Shown one piece after another: positions 16,340 to 25,304 of a stretch of DNA of 41,936 bases (within the stretch, counting starts at the first letter, position 1; every line of letters starts with the position of its first letter). This DNA is from Bacteroidia bacterium. GTDB lineage: Bacteria; Bacteroidota; Bacteroidia; M30B66. A program made the position numbers and the translations under genes. Location of the stretch: positions 1 through 41,936 of the forward strand of contig JAGYKL010000029.1 in NCBI GenBank assembly GCA_018401705.1, in the 5' to 3' direction. Below the pieces are notes generated by a model. It ran no database searches, was not told the DNA's origin, and saw only the letters and a list, made by a program, of their open reading frames with translations.

Positions 16340-18145
16340 TTATTCTGACTTCTGCTCTTCTTCCAACAATTGGTTTTGAAACATTTCTGAATAAATCCCA
16401 TTCAATTGCATAAGTTCTTGATGATTTCCCTGTTCTACTATCATACCCTCTTCAAGAACAATAATTGAATCACAATTCATTACAGTAGACATCCTGTGAG
16501 AAATAATTATTGTTGTTCTATTCTCCATATGCTTTTTGATGCTTTGAAGAATTTTCTCCTCTGTTTCAGTATCAACTGCGCTAAGGCAGTCATCCAAAAT
16601 TAAAATTTTCGGTTCCCTTATCAGTGCTCTGGCAATAGAAATTCGCTGTTTTTGTCCCCCTGAAAGGGTAAGTCCTCTTTCTCCTACTAGAGTTTCAAAA
16701 CCATTGGGAAAACCTGAAATAGATTCAAATATGTTAGCGTCTTTTGCAGAATTACGAACCCTTTCATCAATATCATCAATCAATTTGGCATTCTTTAATC
16801 CAAATGAGATGTTATTTCCAATGCTTTCAGAAAAAAGAAAAACTTCCTGAGGCACATACCCAATAGCACTTCTGAGAGAGTCTAGATTGGTTTTAGAAAT
16901 CGAAACTCCGTCAATAGTAATATCACCTTCGGTAACATCATATAAACGACATATTAATGAAGCAATAGTAGATTTCCCTGAGCCGGTGCGGCCTACAATT
17001 GCTAAAGACTTTCCAGCTTCTATTTTAAAACTTACTGAATGGAGAGCTTCTATATTGCTGTCTGGATATACAAATTTAACTATCCGAAACTCAATTTCAC
17101 CTTTAATTTCAGAAGGCTTTAAGTTTATATTCTCTATTTGAGGAGTTCTATTTAGGAATTCATTAATTCTTGTTTGAGATGCAGCAGCTCTTTGCACAAT
17201 GGATGTTACCCAGCCAATTGATGCTACAGGCCAAGTGAGCATGTTGACATATAAAATAAATTCAGCAATTGTACCAGTTGTTATTTCACCTGAGAAAACT
17301 TTCTGACCTCCTACAAATACTGTAATTAAAGTGCTTAAGCCAATTAAAAGGATTATCATCGGAAAGAACAGAGCATTGATTCTTACAAGTTCAATATTTT
17401 TGTCTTTGTACTTTAATGCTTCTGCTTCGAAAGTTTGTCTTGTGAATATTTCACGATTGTAAGCCTTAATTACTCTTATTCCAGAGAACATTTCCTGCAC
17501 AAATGATGAAATAGCGGACAATTGCCTTTGAACAGCCTCACTTTTCTTTATTATAAAACTGTTTACCAGATAGATTGTGATTGCCAGAATAGGAAGAGGA
17601 ATGAGCACATATAATGTGAGTTCTGCGTTTATCGAAACCATTCGTGCAGTCACTAGAAAGAATAGTGAAAAGGTACTTATAGCATACATAATGGCTGGAC
17701 CTACATACATTCTAACCTGGCTCACATCTTCACTAATGCGTGCCATGAGGTCGCCAGTTTTATTTGATTTGTAGAAAGCCAAGTCTAGTTTTTGGTAATG
17801 AGCGAAAATGTCATTTTTGAGGTCAAACTCAATAAGTCGAGACATGACAATGATGGTTTGCCTCATAAAAAACATGAAAAGTCCTTTTAATAAGGCAGTT
17901 GCAATAACCACAAGACCAAAAATGAGCAACATGTTGAAGAAAGATGCTGATAAGACATTTCGAATTGTAGCACTTTCGAAAAGATTAAATACTAGAACTC
18001 CGTCCATAACGAGATCTATTCCTTTTCTGAGAATCTCTGCAGGATAAATGGCGAAAATATTTGATACTGTGACGAATACTGCACCAAGAATAAGCCTTGT
18101 TTTGTATTTAAATAGATATGGATTAAGAAATTTTAACGATTTCAT
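16340..18145 (-). CDS. ABC exporter, fused permease and ATPase (MsbA/MDR type)
   Basis: This is a half-transporter of 601 residues that would work as a homodimer in the inner membrane. The first about 330 residues hold six hydrophobic helices (ABC type 1 permease). The ATPase part has Walker A VGRTGSGKST, a Q-loop YVPQEVFLF, the signature LSGGQKQR, Walker B KILILDDCLSA and a switch histidine (IIISHRMS). Lipid A flippase or drug exporter roles are typical for this family, but the substrate cannot be read here. Its ATG is 145 bases from the leucine dehydrogenase ATG on the other strand, so the two divergent genes share that intergenic space. Confidence 0.9.
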   Translation of the reverse strand: MKSLKFLNPYLFKYKTRLILGAVFVTVSNIFAIYPAEILRKGIDLVMDGVLVFNLFESATIRNVLSASFFNMLLIFGLVVIATALLKGLFMFFMRQTIIVMSRLIEFDLKNDIFAHYQKLDLAFYKSNKTGDLMARISEDVSQVRMYVGPAIMYAISTFSLFFLVTARMVSINAELTLYVLIPLPILAITIYLVNSFIIKKSEAVQRQLSAISSFVQEMFSGIRVIKAYNREIFTRQTFEAEALKYKDKNIELVRINALFFPMIILLIGLSTLITVFVGGQKVFSGEITTGTIAEFILYVNMLTWPVASIGWVTSIVQRAAASQTRINEFLNRTPQIENINLKPSEIKGEIEFRIVKFVYPDSNIEALHSVSFKIEAGKSLAIVGRTGSGKSTIASLICRLYDVTEGDITIDGVSISKTNLDSLRSAIGYVPQEVFLFSESIGNNISFGLKNAKLIDDIDERVRNSAKDANIFESISGFPNGFETLVGERGLTLSGGQKQRISIARALIREPKILILDDCLSAVDTETEEKILQSIKKHMENRTTIIISHRMSTVMNCDSIIVLEEGMIVEQGNHQELMQLNGIYSEMFQNQLLEEEQKSE

Positions 18146-18167
18146 AGTTGCCTTATAGGGCAGCGTT

Positions 18168-18197
18168 TTGCGGGGTTTGAAAAATCAGCTACTTTTG
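18168..18197 (+). promoter_or_regulatory. Promoter for leucine dehydrogenase (-33 and -7)
   Basis: TTG at 18168-18170, then exactly 19 bases, then TACTTTTG at 18190-18197: the complete Bacteroidota consensus. It would leave a leader of about 90 bases before the ATG at 18291. I see no riboswitch motif in that leader. This is the clearest promoter in the window. Confidence 0.65.
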
Positions 18198-18290
18198 TGC
18201 CCTGCAAAGGGATGGCGGAAAGCAAACATTTATGCAAAAATATCAATTTTCTTCCTCATATTCCCAATGCATTTTCCCAAAACATAACAG

Positions 18291-19403
18291 ATGTCAAATA
18301 CTCAAGAACTAACTTCGGTCAATCAGGACCTAAATCGCGCAGTAATCGAAAGCATGCAGGCTGGAGGTCACGAACAGGTTGTTCATTTTCACGACCAATA
18401 TACTGGTCTAAGAGCAATTGTTGCAATTCATAATACTTGGCTTGGTCCTGCTTTAGGAGGAACCCGAATGTGGGCATATCATAATGAGCAAGAAGCCTTA
18501 ACAGATGTTTTGCGTTTATCACGTGGAATGACCTATAAAGCTGCAATTACTGGACTCAATTTAGGAGGGGGTAAGGCAGTTATTATCGGAGACTCTAGAA
18601 CACAAAAATCTGAAGCATTAATGCGTCGCTTTGGGAAGTTTGTTAATGGTCTTGCCGGGCGATATATTACTGCCGAAGATGTTGGTGTAAATACCAAAGA
18701 CATGGAATACATTTCCCGTGAAACAGAACATGTTACTGGTTTGCCTGAGTTTTTAGGAGGCGGTGGAGATCCTTCTCCTGTTACAGCTTATGGGGTTTAT
18801 CTTGGAATGAAAGCTTCTGCAAAAGAAGTTTATGGAAACGATAGTCTAGCAGGTAAAAAAATCCTTGTTCAAGGTATTGGAAAAGTAGGTCAGCATTTGG
18901 TTGATTATCTTATTCAAGAAGGTGCTGTTATTTATATAAATGACATCAATCAAGACAACTTACTTAAATTAACTCAAAAGCATTCAGGTTTAAAGATTGC
19001 AGATAGTGCAACAATGTTTGATTTGGATATTGACATATATGCACCATGTGCCCTAGGAGCAACAATAAATACAGAGAGTCTAGAAAAGTTGCGTTGCGCA
19101 ATAATTGCAGGAGCAGCCAATAATCAACTTTCAGATGAGAATATTCACGGAAACCTTTGCACTGAAAAAGGAATTCTCTGGGCTCCTGATTTTCTAATAA
19201 ATGCAGGTGGCTTAATCAATGTATCCATCGAGCTAGAAGGCTATAACAGAGAAACAGCTATGAGCTCTACAGAAAACATTTATGCGGCTGCATTGAATGT
19301 TTTCAAGATTGCGAAAACTGAAAATATAACGACTATTAACGCTGCCAAGCGTCTTGCTGAATTACGTTTAGAAGAGATTGGCAGAATAAAACTATCATAT
19401 TAA
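18291..19403 (+). CDS. ldh: Leucine dehydrogenase (Glu/Leu/Phe/Val family)
   Basis: The NAD-dependent enzyme oxidatively deaminates branched-chain amino acids to 2-oxo acids in the cytoplasm. At 370 residues, its length fits leucine dehydrogenase rather than glutamate dehydrogenase (about 450). Motifs: LGPALGGTRMW, GLNLGGGKAVI with the catalytic lysine, GDPSPVTAYGVY, and the Rossmann loop VQGIGKVGQHL. Substrate choice within this family rests on a few residues, so leucine is likely but valine or phenylalanine activity is possible. nusB follows after 4 bases on the same strand. The long leader comes from a clear TTG/TACTTTTG promoter at 18168. Confidence 0.85.
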   Translation: MSNTQELTSVNQDLNRAVIESMQAGGHEQVVHFHDQYTGLRAIVAIHNTWLGPALGGTRMWAYHNEQEALTDVLRLSRGMTYKAAITGLNLGGGKAVIIGDSRTQKSEALMRRFGKFVNGLAGRYITAEDVGVNTKDMEYISRETEHVTGLPEFLGGGGDPSPVTAYGVYLGMKASAKEVYGNDSLAGKKILVQGIGKVGQHLVDYLIQEGAVIYINDINQDNLLKLTQKHSGLKIADSATMFDLDIDIYAPCALGATINTESLEKLRCAIIAGAANNQLSDENIHGNLCTEKGILWAPDFLINAGGLINVSIELEGYNRETAMSSTENIYAAALNVFKIAKTENITTINAAKRLAELRLEEIGRIKLSY

Positions 19404-19407
19404 ATAG

Positions 19408-20355
19408 ATGCTAACACGAAGGCATATTCGGGAAAAAGTAATGAAGGCCCTTTACGCCTTCTTTCAATCCAACAATACAGAACTAGCAGCGGGTGAAAAG
19501 GAGCTTTTCCTGAGTATCGACAGAGTATACGATATCTACCTTTATTATCTGGCTCTTTTACCAGAAATTAGGCACTTTGGATCTCAACTTATTGAAGAAA
19601 GAAAACAAAAAAGGCTTCCAACAGAAGAAGATCTGAAGCCTTTGATGAATTTTGTAGACAACAAAGTAATTGAGGCCGTTTCGACCCATTCTGGTCTCTA
19701 TAATCTATTCTCAAAATCAAAAATTAGCTGGAATGCTGAGCAAGAACTTATAAAAAAGTTATACTTCAGTTTTAAGGATGAAGACTGGTTCAGAAGATAT
19801 CTTTTAAAAGAGACACCTACTTTTGAAGAAGACAGAGAAGTTGTTTATGATATTTTAGAGAAAATTGTTTTCCAGTCTGAGTTGATAGGTCAATATTTTG
19901 AAGAAAGAAGCATCTATTGGGTTGACGATATTGAGATTATGCAAGCTGGAGTGTTGAAAACGATTAAAGGCATTAAGGAAGATGTTATGTCTGGCTTTAA
20001 AATTCAACCTCTTCACAAGGAAGCTGATGAAGACAGGAAATTTGCATCAGACTTGTTCAGAAAAACAATTATAAACAGCTCTGAATTTCAAAAAGAGATA
20101 GCAAAGAGAACTCAAAATTGGGAAATCGACAGAATAGCTAGAATGGATATAATCCTAATGAAGATGGCTATATGTGAATTAACTCAGTTTACAAGTATTC
20201 CAGTTAAAGTTACTCTCGACGAGTACATTGAAATGTCTAAGGATTATAGTAGTCCCCAGAGTAAGACTTTTATCAATGGAGTACTTGATAAGATTGTTGC
20301 AGACTTTAAACGCGACAATAAAATAGCTAAAGCCGGACGGGGATTAGTAGAATAA
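19408..20355 (+). CDS. nusB: Transcription antitermination factor NusB, long form
   Basis: The C-terminal about 110 residues match NusB (TIINSSEFQKEIAKR, IDRIARMDIILMKMAICE, KTFINGVLDKIV), the RNA-binding partner of NusE in rRNA antitermination. The protein is 315 residues, more than twice the E. coli length. The extra N-terminal about 200 residues also look NusB-like in places (TRRHIREKVMKALYAFFQS), so the long form seems to be a tandem or extended fold, as is usual in Bacteroidota. It lies 4 bases after leucine dehydrogenase and is probably cotranscribed with it. It ends 9 bases from the aminotransferase gene on the other strand. Confidence 0.88.
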   Translation: MLTRRHIREKVMKALYAFFQSNNTELAAGEKELFLSIDRVYDIYLYYLALLPEIRHFGSQLIEERKQKRLPTEEDLKPLMNFVDNKVIEAVSTHSGLYNLFSKSKISWNAEQELIKKLYFSFKDEDWFRRYLLKETPTFEEDREVVYDILEKIVFQSELIGQYFEERSIYWVDDIEIMQAGVLKTIKGIKEDVMSGFKIQPLHKEADEDRKFASDLFRKTIINSSEFQKEIAKRTQNWEIDRIARMDIILMKMAICELTQFTSIPVKVTLDEYIEMSKDYSSPQSKTFINGVLDKIVADFKRDNKIAKAGRGLVE

Positions 20356-20364
20356 TGGAGTGTT

Positions 20365-21555
20365 CTAGGCTGTTTCAACTATGGCTTTAAGAATAATAGC
20401 GCAAGCCTTGTCTATTTCATCGTTACTAATAACTAAAGGAGGTGCAATTCTAAGACAATCGTCTGCGAAAAGAAACCAATCTGTTATTAGACCTTTTGTA
20501 TAGCAGGAGTTCATGACTCTTAAAACTCTATCGTTTGACTCCAATTTGAGAGCTAACAATAATCCCATCCCTCTGATTTCTATGATATCAGGGTGTTTTA
20601 AATTGTCAAGAATTCTATTCGATTTGGGAATGACTTCAGCTATTAGGTTAGATTGCATCAATTCTTCAGCCACTGCAACCGCAGCAGCACAGCATAATGC
20701 ATTCCCACCAAAGGTGGTAATATGTCCAAGAAGGGGGTCATGACTAAGGTCAGTCATCAACTCTGCTGAAGCCGCAAAAGCTCCAATTGGCAAACCACCT
20801 CCCATACCTTTCGCCATAGTTACAATATCAGGCCGAAGGCCGAAATGCTTAAGAGCGAAGCAAGCACCTGTTCTCCCAAAACCTGTTTGAATCTCATCAA
20901 TAATAAGTAAACAACCTGTTTCGGCACATCTATTTTGAAGAGCCTGAAGCCAAGCATAATTACCAACAATTGCTCCTGCCTCTCCCTGAACAACTTCAAC
21001 AACAACACATGCAGTTGAAGTTGTAATTTGCTGAAGATGTTCAAAGTTGTTAAAATCAAGCACTCTTGTACTTGGAAGCAAAGGTCGATATGCCGTTTTA
21101 AACATTTCACTCCCCATTATACTGAGAGCTCCATGAGAACTTCCATGGTAAGCACTTTTGAAAGAAATCAACTCGGTTCTACCAGTTCTGCGTTTAGCTA
21201 ATTTGAGAGCCCCTTCAATAGCTTCAGCACCCGAATTCACAAAATAAACACTATTCAAATATGCAGGTAGCATTTTAGAAATAAGTGTAGCCAATTGAAC
21301 CTGAGGAGATTGAATAAACTCGCCATAGACCATTACGTGCAAGTACTTATTGAGCTGCTCTTGTATTGCTTTAAGCACTCGGGGGTGTCTATGTCCCAAA
21401 TTACTGACTGAGATTCCTGAGATAAAATCTAAATAGGATTTACCTCCAACATCGGTGATATAACAACCATTAGCCTCTTGAACTTCCAACATTGGCGGAA
21501 ATGGAGAGGTTTGAGCTACATGTTTAAGGAAGAGAGCTCTTTGCGAAATATTCAT
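20365..21555 (-). CDS. Class III PLP-dependent aminotransferase (acetylornithine/ornithine type)
   Basis: The 396-residue enzyme has the class III fold. Visible motifs: YVTD-like N-terminus with GISVSNLGHRHP, VNSGAEAIEGALKLAK, SYHG-type AYHGSSHGALS, VVEVVQGEAG, LLIIDEIQTGFGRTG (PLP-ring aspartate), and TMAKGMGGGLPIGAF with the Schiff-base lysine. The closest families are acetylornithine, ornithine and related omega-aminotransferases, but the arginine genes that would settle the choice are absent. It stands alone on the minus strand, 42 bases from the next minus-strand gene end (the stress protein at 21598), with no clear terminator between. Confidence 0.85.
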   Translation of the reverse strand: MNISQRALFLKHVAQTSPFPPMLEVQEANGCYITDVGGKSYLDFISGISVSNLGHRHPRVLKAIQEQLNKYLHVMVYGEFIQSPQVQLATLISKMLPAYLNSVYFVNSGAEAIEGALKLAKRRTGRTELISFKSAYHGSSHGALSIMGSEMFKTAYRPLLPSTRVLDFNNFEHLQQITTSTACVVVEVVQGEAGAIVGNYAWLQALQNRCAETGCLLIIDEIQTGFGRTGACFALKHFGLRPDIVTMAKGMGGGLPIGAFAASAELMTDLSHDPLLGHITTFGGNALCCAAAVAVAEELMQSNLIAEVIPKSNRILDNLKHPDIIEIRGMGLLLALKLESNDRVLRVMNSCYTKGLITDWFLFADDCLRIAPPLVISNDEIDKACAIILKAIVETA

Positions 21556-21597
21556 GCCTGCAAGATGCTAATTCTTCTTGAAGCCTTAGATAAAGAG

Positions 21598-22485
21598 TTA
21601 GTATGGTGTTACATTACTTAAAGCTCCAACTGTTGGTCGTATGCTGAGCACAGGAACTTTACTGTGATTAACAACTTGTTGAGCATAAGGCCCCATGAAG
21701 AATCCAGTCGTATTAATTTCCTGCTCATTCATGATTATTATTAAATCAGCTCCAACTTCAGCCGAATAGTCCATAGTAGCTTTAGCAATATTCCCACAGA
21801 ATAAAGTAGAAGTAGTGAATTCGACATCTTTTTCAGTGAGATAGTCTTCTACTTGTTTCATCTTCATTCTGAATTTGGCATTCAAATCTTCATCGTTATG
21901 ATCATAAGACCTTAAACCACATATAAAAAGCTTAGCGTCAAAAGCTTTGGCCATTTTAACTGCAATTCCAAGTTTTTCTCGTGAGTGGAATGAATTATCA
22001 ATAGGAACAACTATGTTGTTAAAGCCTATTTCACTTCCATGATCTTGAACTGAAAGAACTGGACAAGCAGCTTCGGAAACAATTCTAAAAGCATTGCTTC
22101 CCATGAAAAACTCTTTCAAGCCAGAAACACCATGCGTACCGATAATAATTATGTCGGCATCTATTTCATCAGCAATTCTAACTACTTCTTCACGAACTCT
22201 GCCTGAGGTAACAAGCGTATTCACTTTTACTCCATGCTTTTGGGTTATTTCTTCTGCAATAGCAGTAAGCTTGCTTCCAACTGCTCCCGACAGCTTATTG
22301 TTTTGAGCCTCATCAAAATCGAGTTCAGGCAAGTTAACCCTGAAAGCAAATGTAGAAACAACATGAATAAGAGTAATCTGAGCATCGACCAATCTTGCCA
22401 TATTTACAGCATGATCGAGTGCTAAACTTGCTGTTTCTGAGAAATCTGTTGGGATGAGTATACGTTTAATATCAAGTGGATTCAT
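21598..22485 (-). CDS. Tandem-domain universal stress protein
   Basis: The 295-residue protein has two UspA domains in tandem (about 1-145 and 150-290). The first begins IKRILIPTDFSETASLALDH and ends with IIIGTHGVSGLKEFFMGSNA, a complete ATP-binding loop of the G-2x-G-9x-G(S/T) type. The second begins FNNIVVPIDNSFHSREKL; its loop is replaced by IIIMNEQEINTTGFFMG, so only the first domain is likely to bind nucleotide. It ends IRPTVGALSNVTPY. A related gene lies upstream on the same strand (22605-23483). The intervening 119 bases hold a strong -7 element and a dyad, so this copy likely has its own promoter. Confidence 0.88.
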   Translation of the reverse strand: MNPLDIKRILIPTDFSETASLALDHAVNMARLVDAQITLIHVVSTFAFRVNLPELDFDEAQNNKLSGAVGSKLTAIAEEITQKHGVKVNTLVTSGRVREEVVRIADEIDADIIIIGTHGVSGLKEFFMGSNAFRIVSEAACPVLSVQDHGSEIGFNNIVVPIDNSFHSREKLGIAVKMAKAFDAKLFICGLRSYDHNDEDLNAKFRMKMKQVEDYLTEKDVEFTTSTLFCGNIAKATMDYSAEVGADLIIIMNEQEINTTGFFMGPYAQQVVNHSKVPVLSIRPTVGALSNVTPY

Positions 22486-22518
22486 AACTACAAATTAGAT
22501 TTGATGTAAGCTGTCTTA

Positions 22519-22549
22519 CAAACCTAATGCATTTGAAAGAGATTGCCAA
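22519..22549 (-). promoter_or_regulatory. Promoter of the downstream stress-protein gene
   Basis: On the minus strand, TTG (complement of 22547-22549), 20 bases, then TAGGTTTG (22526 to 22519). This is one base longer than the ideal 19-base spacing. The leader to the ATG at 22485 would be about 30 bases. Confidence 0.6.
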
Positions 22550-22567
22550 AAATGATTTAAACGGGCT

Positions 22568-22588
22568 ATGTCACTGATTAAGTGACAT
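22568..22588. promoter_or_regulatory. Perfect dyad between the stress-protein genes
   Basis: ATGTCACT (22568-22575), spacer GATTA, AGTGACAT (22581-22588). The arms are perfectly complementary and there is no T-run after it on either strand, so it fits an operator better than a terminator. Its centre lies roughly 64 bases upstream of the predicted start point of the gene at 22485, where a Crp/FNR-type activator could sit. The match to such a site is only by shape. Confidence 0.5.
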
Positions 22589-22604
22589 TTAGTCGAATCA
22601 CTTT

Positions 22605-23483
22605 TTAATAAGGCTTGAAAACGGTAGTATTCTTTTTAACACGAGGTATAATACTACAAACTGGAATTTCAGAGTTATTGATTAACTCTTGTGCTGCCGA
22701 TCCGATAAATCGCTCTGAGAATTCTACTTCTTGTTGAGTCATAATCATAAGTAAATCTCCTCCAACTTTGTTAGCGTAGTCCATAACAGCTTCGCTTAAA
22801 TCCTTATGCTTTTCTGAAGCTTTTACTATTTCTGCAGAGTGATTAACATCTGCCTTTGTTAAAAAGGCTTCAACCTGATTTAACTGCAGTCTTAATTTAG
22901 TAATTACTTCTTCATCATCTGTTAAAAGAATTGAAACGACATGAATAAAGGCACCAAACTGGCGAGAGAGCTCAATAGCTTTATTTACTTTTTCTCTGGT
23001 TTCTTTGGTTAAATCTAAAGGAAGAACAATGTTTTTAAAGCCATCTTGCTTGGGTTCTCCTTTAATACTTATAACTGGAATACGAGACTCTCTCACAACG
23101 CGCAATGCATTAGAACCAATAAATCGTTTTACAATTCCATCAGCACCATTTGTTCCCATCACAATGAATGAAGCTCCAATTAATTCTGCGGCTCTAACTA
23201 CTTCTTCGTAGATTTTACCTCTAGCAACCATAGAATGCGCTTTAATACCTTTGTAAGCAAGCTGATTCTCTAAATCATTCATTTTCTCCCATACCTTCTG
23301 AGTAACTTCATCCAAATCAACATCTGAAAAAAAACTGGAGATAGCTCCTGGCTCATCAACAACATGAATTATATAAAGTTCTCCTTCAAGAACGCGGGTT
23401 ACAAGCTTTGCGTGATGAAGAGCAACTAAAGATTGTTGAGAAAAGTCTACTGGTACAAGAATGATTTTTTTTGTGGTGTTCAT
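22605..23483 (-). CDS. Tandem-domain universal stress protein
   Basis: The 292-residue protein also has two UspA domains. The first starts KKIILVPVDFSQQSLVALHH and has the loop IVMGTNGADGIVKRFIGSNA. The second starts FKNIVLPLDLTKETREK, with the loop altered to LMIMTQQEVEFSERFIGSAA. It parallels its neighbour at 21598-22485 in length, domain order and the loss of the second loop, so the pair most likely arose by duplication, with substantial divergence since. Its start is 45 bases from the probable TTG start of the divergent nucleoside phosphorylase, and its -7 element (23508-23515) lies between the two. Confidence 0.87.
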   Translation of the reverse strand: MNTTKKIILVPVDFSQQSLVALHHAKLVTRVLEGELYIIHVVDEPGAISSFFSDVDLDEVTQKVWEKMNDLENQLAYKGIKAHSMVARGKIYEEVVRAAELIGASFIVMGTNGADGIVKRFIGSNALRVVRESRIPVISIKGEPKQDGFKNIVLPLDLTKETREKVNKAIELSRQFGAFIHVVSILLTDDEEVITKLRLQLNQVEAFLTKADVNHSAEIVKASEKHKDLSEAVMDYANKVGGDLLMIMTQQEVEFSERFIGSAAQELINNSEIPVCSIIPRVKKNTTVFKPY

Positions 23484-23507
23484 GGGGTTTCTTTACTTTG
23501 AATCCTG

Positions 23508-23515
23508 CAAAAATA
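23508..23515 (-). promoter_or_regulatory. Promoter -7 element of the upstream stress-protein gene
   Basis: The minus strand reads TATTTTTG, 24 bases before the ATG at 23483. It lies just ahead of the likely TTG start of the divergent phosphorylase (23528), so the two genes' control regions overlap. Confidence 0.5.
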
Positions 23516-23527
23516 CATAAACCTACA

Positions 23528-24406
23528 TTGAACACCCTCCAAAGTTCCGAATTAGTGCTTAATCCTGATGGAAGTATCTATCATTTAAGGCTTCATCCCG
23601 AGCAATTAGCCGATAATATTTTACTCGTTGGCGACCAGTCGCGCGTTGAAGTTATTTCAAAACACTTTGACAATATTGAGTTTAAACAGCAGAACAGAGA
23701 ATTTGTTACTCATACCGGCACTTACAAAGGCAAGAGAATCACAGCAATGTCAACAGGCATTGGAACTGACAATCTTGACATTGTGATGAATGAAATTGAT
23801 GCCTTGGTGAATATTGATTTGAAGAAAAGAGTAATAAAAGATGAGAAGAAATCTCTAAATCTTATTAGGATTGGCACTTCCGGCACACTAGTAAAAGAAA
23901 TTAATGTTGACAGTGTTGTTGTTAGTTCGCATGGTTTGGGATTTGATGGTTTAATGCACTTTTATTCATATGCGGAAAATGATGAAGAACGATTGTTACT
24001 AGATGCAATAAATAAACAATTACAATTGCCACCACAACTTAATCGACCTTATTTAGTTTCGGCGGATGAAGGACTTTTTAATTTATTGAGCAAAGATTAC
24101 CATACAGGAATAACAGCAACTGCTTGTGGGTTTTATGCTCCTCAGGGTAGAGAGCTAAGACTTAGTCCTGCTGTGAAGGACTTAAACGAAAGGATGATGG
24201 AATTTCAAAAAGGGAATCACAAGATCACTAATTTCGAAATGGAAACATCTGCTTTATATGGATTGTCAAGGCTGCTAGGGCACAAAGCATGCACTGCATG
24301 TGCAATTATTGCGAATAGAGCAATACACGAATACAGTAAAGATTATAAACCTGTTATCGAAAACCTTGTTATATCAGTTATTGACAGACTAAGCACATAT
24401 GAGTGA
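23528..24406 (+). CDS. Nucleoside phosphorylase (uridine phosphorylase-like)
   Basis: The enzyme cleaves nucleosides with phosphate in the salvage pathway. Motifs: ILLVGDQSRVEVISKHF near the start, the RIGTSGTL phosphate loop, ADEGLFNLL, and TNFEMETSALYGLSRLLGH with the ribose-binding MET segment of the PNP/UDP family. No ATG opens the frame. Family proteins begin about 8 residues before the SELVLNPDGSIYH segment, and TTG at 23528 gives that length (293 residues). Earlier in-frame TTG codons, including 23471, would overlap the divergent stress-protein gene. The next gene starts 8 bases before its stop, so the two are coupled. Confidence 0.8.
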   Translation: MNTLQSSELVLNPDGSIYHLRLHPEQLADNILLVGDQSRVEVISKHFDNIEFKQQNREFVTHTGTYKGKRITAMSTGIGTDNLDIVMNEIDALVNIDLKKRVIKDEKKSLNLIRIGTSGTLVKEINVDSVVVSSHGLGFDGLMHFYSYAENDEERLLLDAINKQLQLPPQLNRPYLVSADEGLFNLLSKDYHTGITATACGFYAPQGRELRLSPAVKDLNERMMEFQKGNHKITNFEMETSALYGLSRLLGHKACTACAIIANRAIHEYSKDYKPVIENLVISVIDRLSTYE

Positions 24407-25304
24407 ACTGGAGGATGATAACCAATTAAGAGCAATGATTCTATTGCTTGAAGATCCTGACGAAGCAATCTTTTCTGAGATTAAGGAGAGACTGCTTTCA
24501 TTGGGAGCGCCTGTTATACCTGCACTTGAGAATGTTTGGGAAAGCACCTTCAACCACAATTTACAAAGGAGAATTGAGGATATAATTCAAGTAATTCAAT
24601 TCAGTCATGTAAAGGAAGAGTTACGTCTTTGGGCCGACACAGGAGGTATCGATTTATTGCAGGGCACTTTGCTTATTGCCAGATATCAGTATCCTGATTT
24701 AGATGAAGAAGATATTAGACGGCAAATTGAGCTTATTAAGAAAGACATTTGGCTGGAATTGAATCCTAATTTAACTGCATTTGAGAAAATCAGGGTTCTG
24801 AATCATATTTTGTTTGATGTATACAACTTCACTGGAAATACAGCAAACTATCATGCACCTCAAAATTCTTACATCAACAATGTAATAGAAAGCAAAAGAG
24901 GTAATCCTCTGCTTCTAAGCATATTGTACAGCTGCATTGCTCAAGGCTTGAACATCCCTGTGTTTGGAGTAAATCTGCCTGAGCACTTTATTCTGGCTTA
25001 TGTAGATGAATTTACTGAGCGTAAATCACCAGATGAAGAAGAGCCAATTTTGTTTTACATAAATCCTTTTAGCAGAGGGGCAATCTTTAGCCGCAGAGAG
25101 ATTGATACTTTTCTTAAGCAATTAAATCTGGAACCACTTAGGATTTTTTACGAAAGCTGCCCTAATACAGAAATCATCAAGCGCCAGCTTAGAAACCTCA
25201 TCGCTTCTTATGAGAAGCTTGGATATCCAGACAAAGTAAAGGACTTAAATGACTTGTTGGAGATTCTTACTTACCACGCTGACCCCGGAGGGCTTTTTTC
25301 CTGA
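24399..25304 (+). CDS. SirB1/transglutaminase-like protein
   Basis: The 301-residue protein starts with about 90 residues of HEAT-like helical sequence (LLEDPDEAIFSEIKERLL) and carries the SirB1 N-terminal domain after it: NNVIESKRGNPLLLSILY and LNIPVFGVNLPEHFILAY. In this family the region is a transglutaminase-like fold. Here the expected catalytic Cys position is Ser-Cys-Ile (YSCIAQG) and the His is in PEHFILAY, so a cysteine-His pair may be present, but activity is unproven. It overlaps the phosphorylase gene by 8 bases. Its 3' end overlaps the convergent gene at 25267 by 38 bases. Confidence 0.75.
   Translation: MSELEDDNQLRAMILLLEDPDEAIFSEIKERLLSLGAPVIPALENVWESTFNHNLQRRIEDIIQVIQFSHVKEELRLWADTGGIDLLQGTLLIARYQYPDLDEEDIRRQIELIKKDIWLELNPNLTAFEKIRVLNHILFDVYNFTGNTANYHAPQNSYINNVIESKRGNPLLLSILYSCIAQGLNIPVFGVNLPEHFILAYVDEFTERKSPDEEEPILFYINPFSRGAIFSRREIDTFLKQLNLEPLRIFYESCPNTEIIKRQLRNLIASYEKLGYPDKVKDLNDLLEILTYHADPGGLFS

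Noticed and set aside
18197-18433. A 78-codon open frame over the leucine dehydrogenase start
   Set aside because: It lies mostly in the dehydrogenase leader and in another frame of that gene, with no domain or signal peptide.
19408-20010. NusB N-terminal extension as a novel fusion
   Set aside because: Bacteroidota NusB proteins are usually of this length, so it is a lineage trait.
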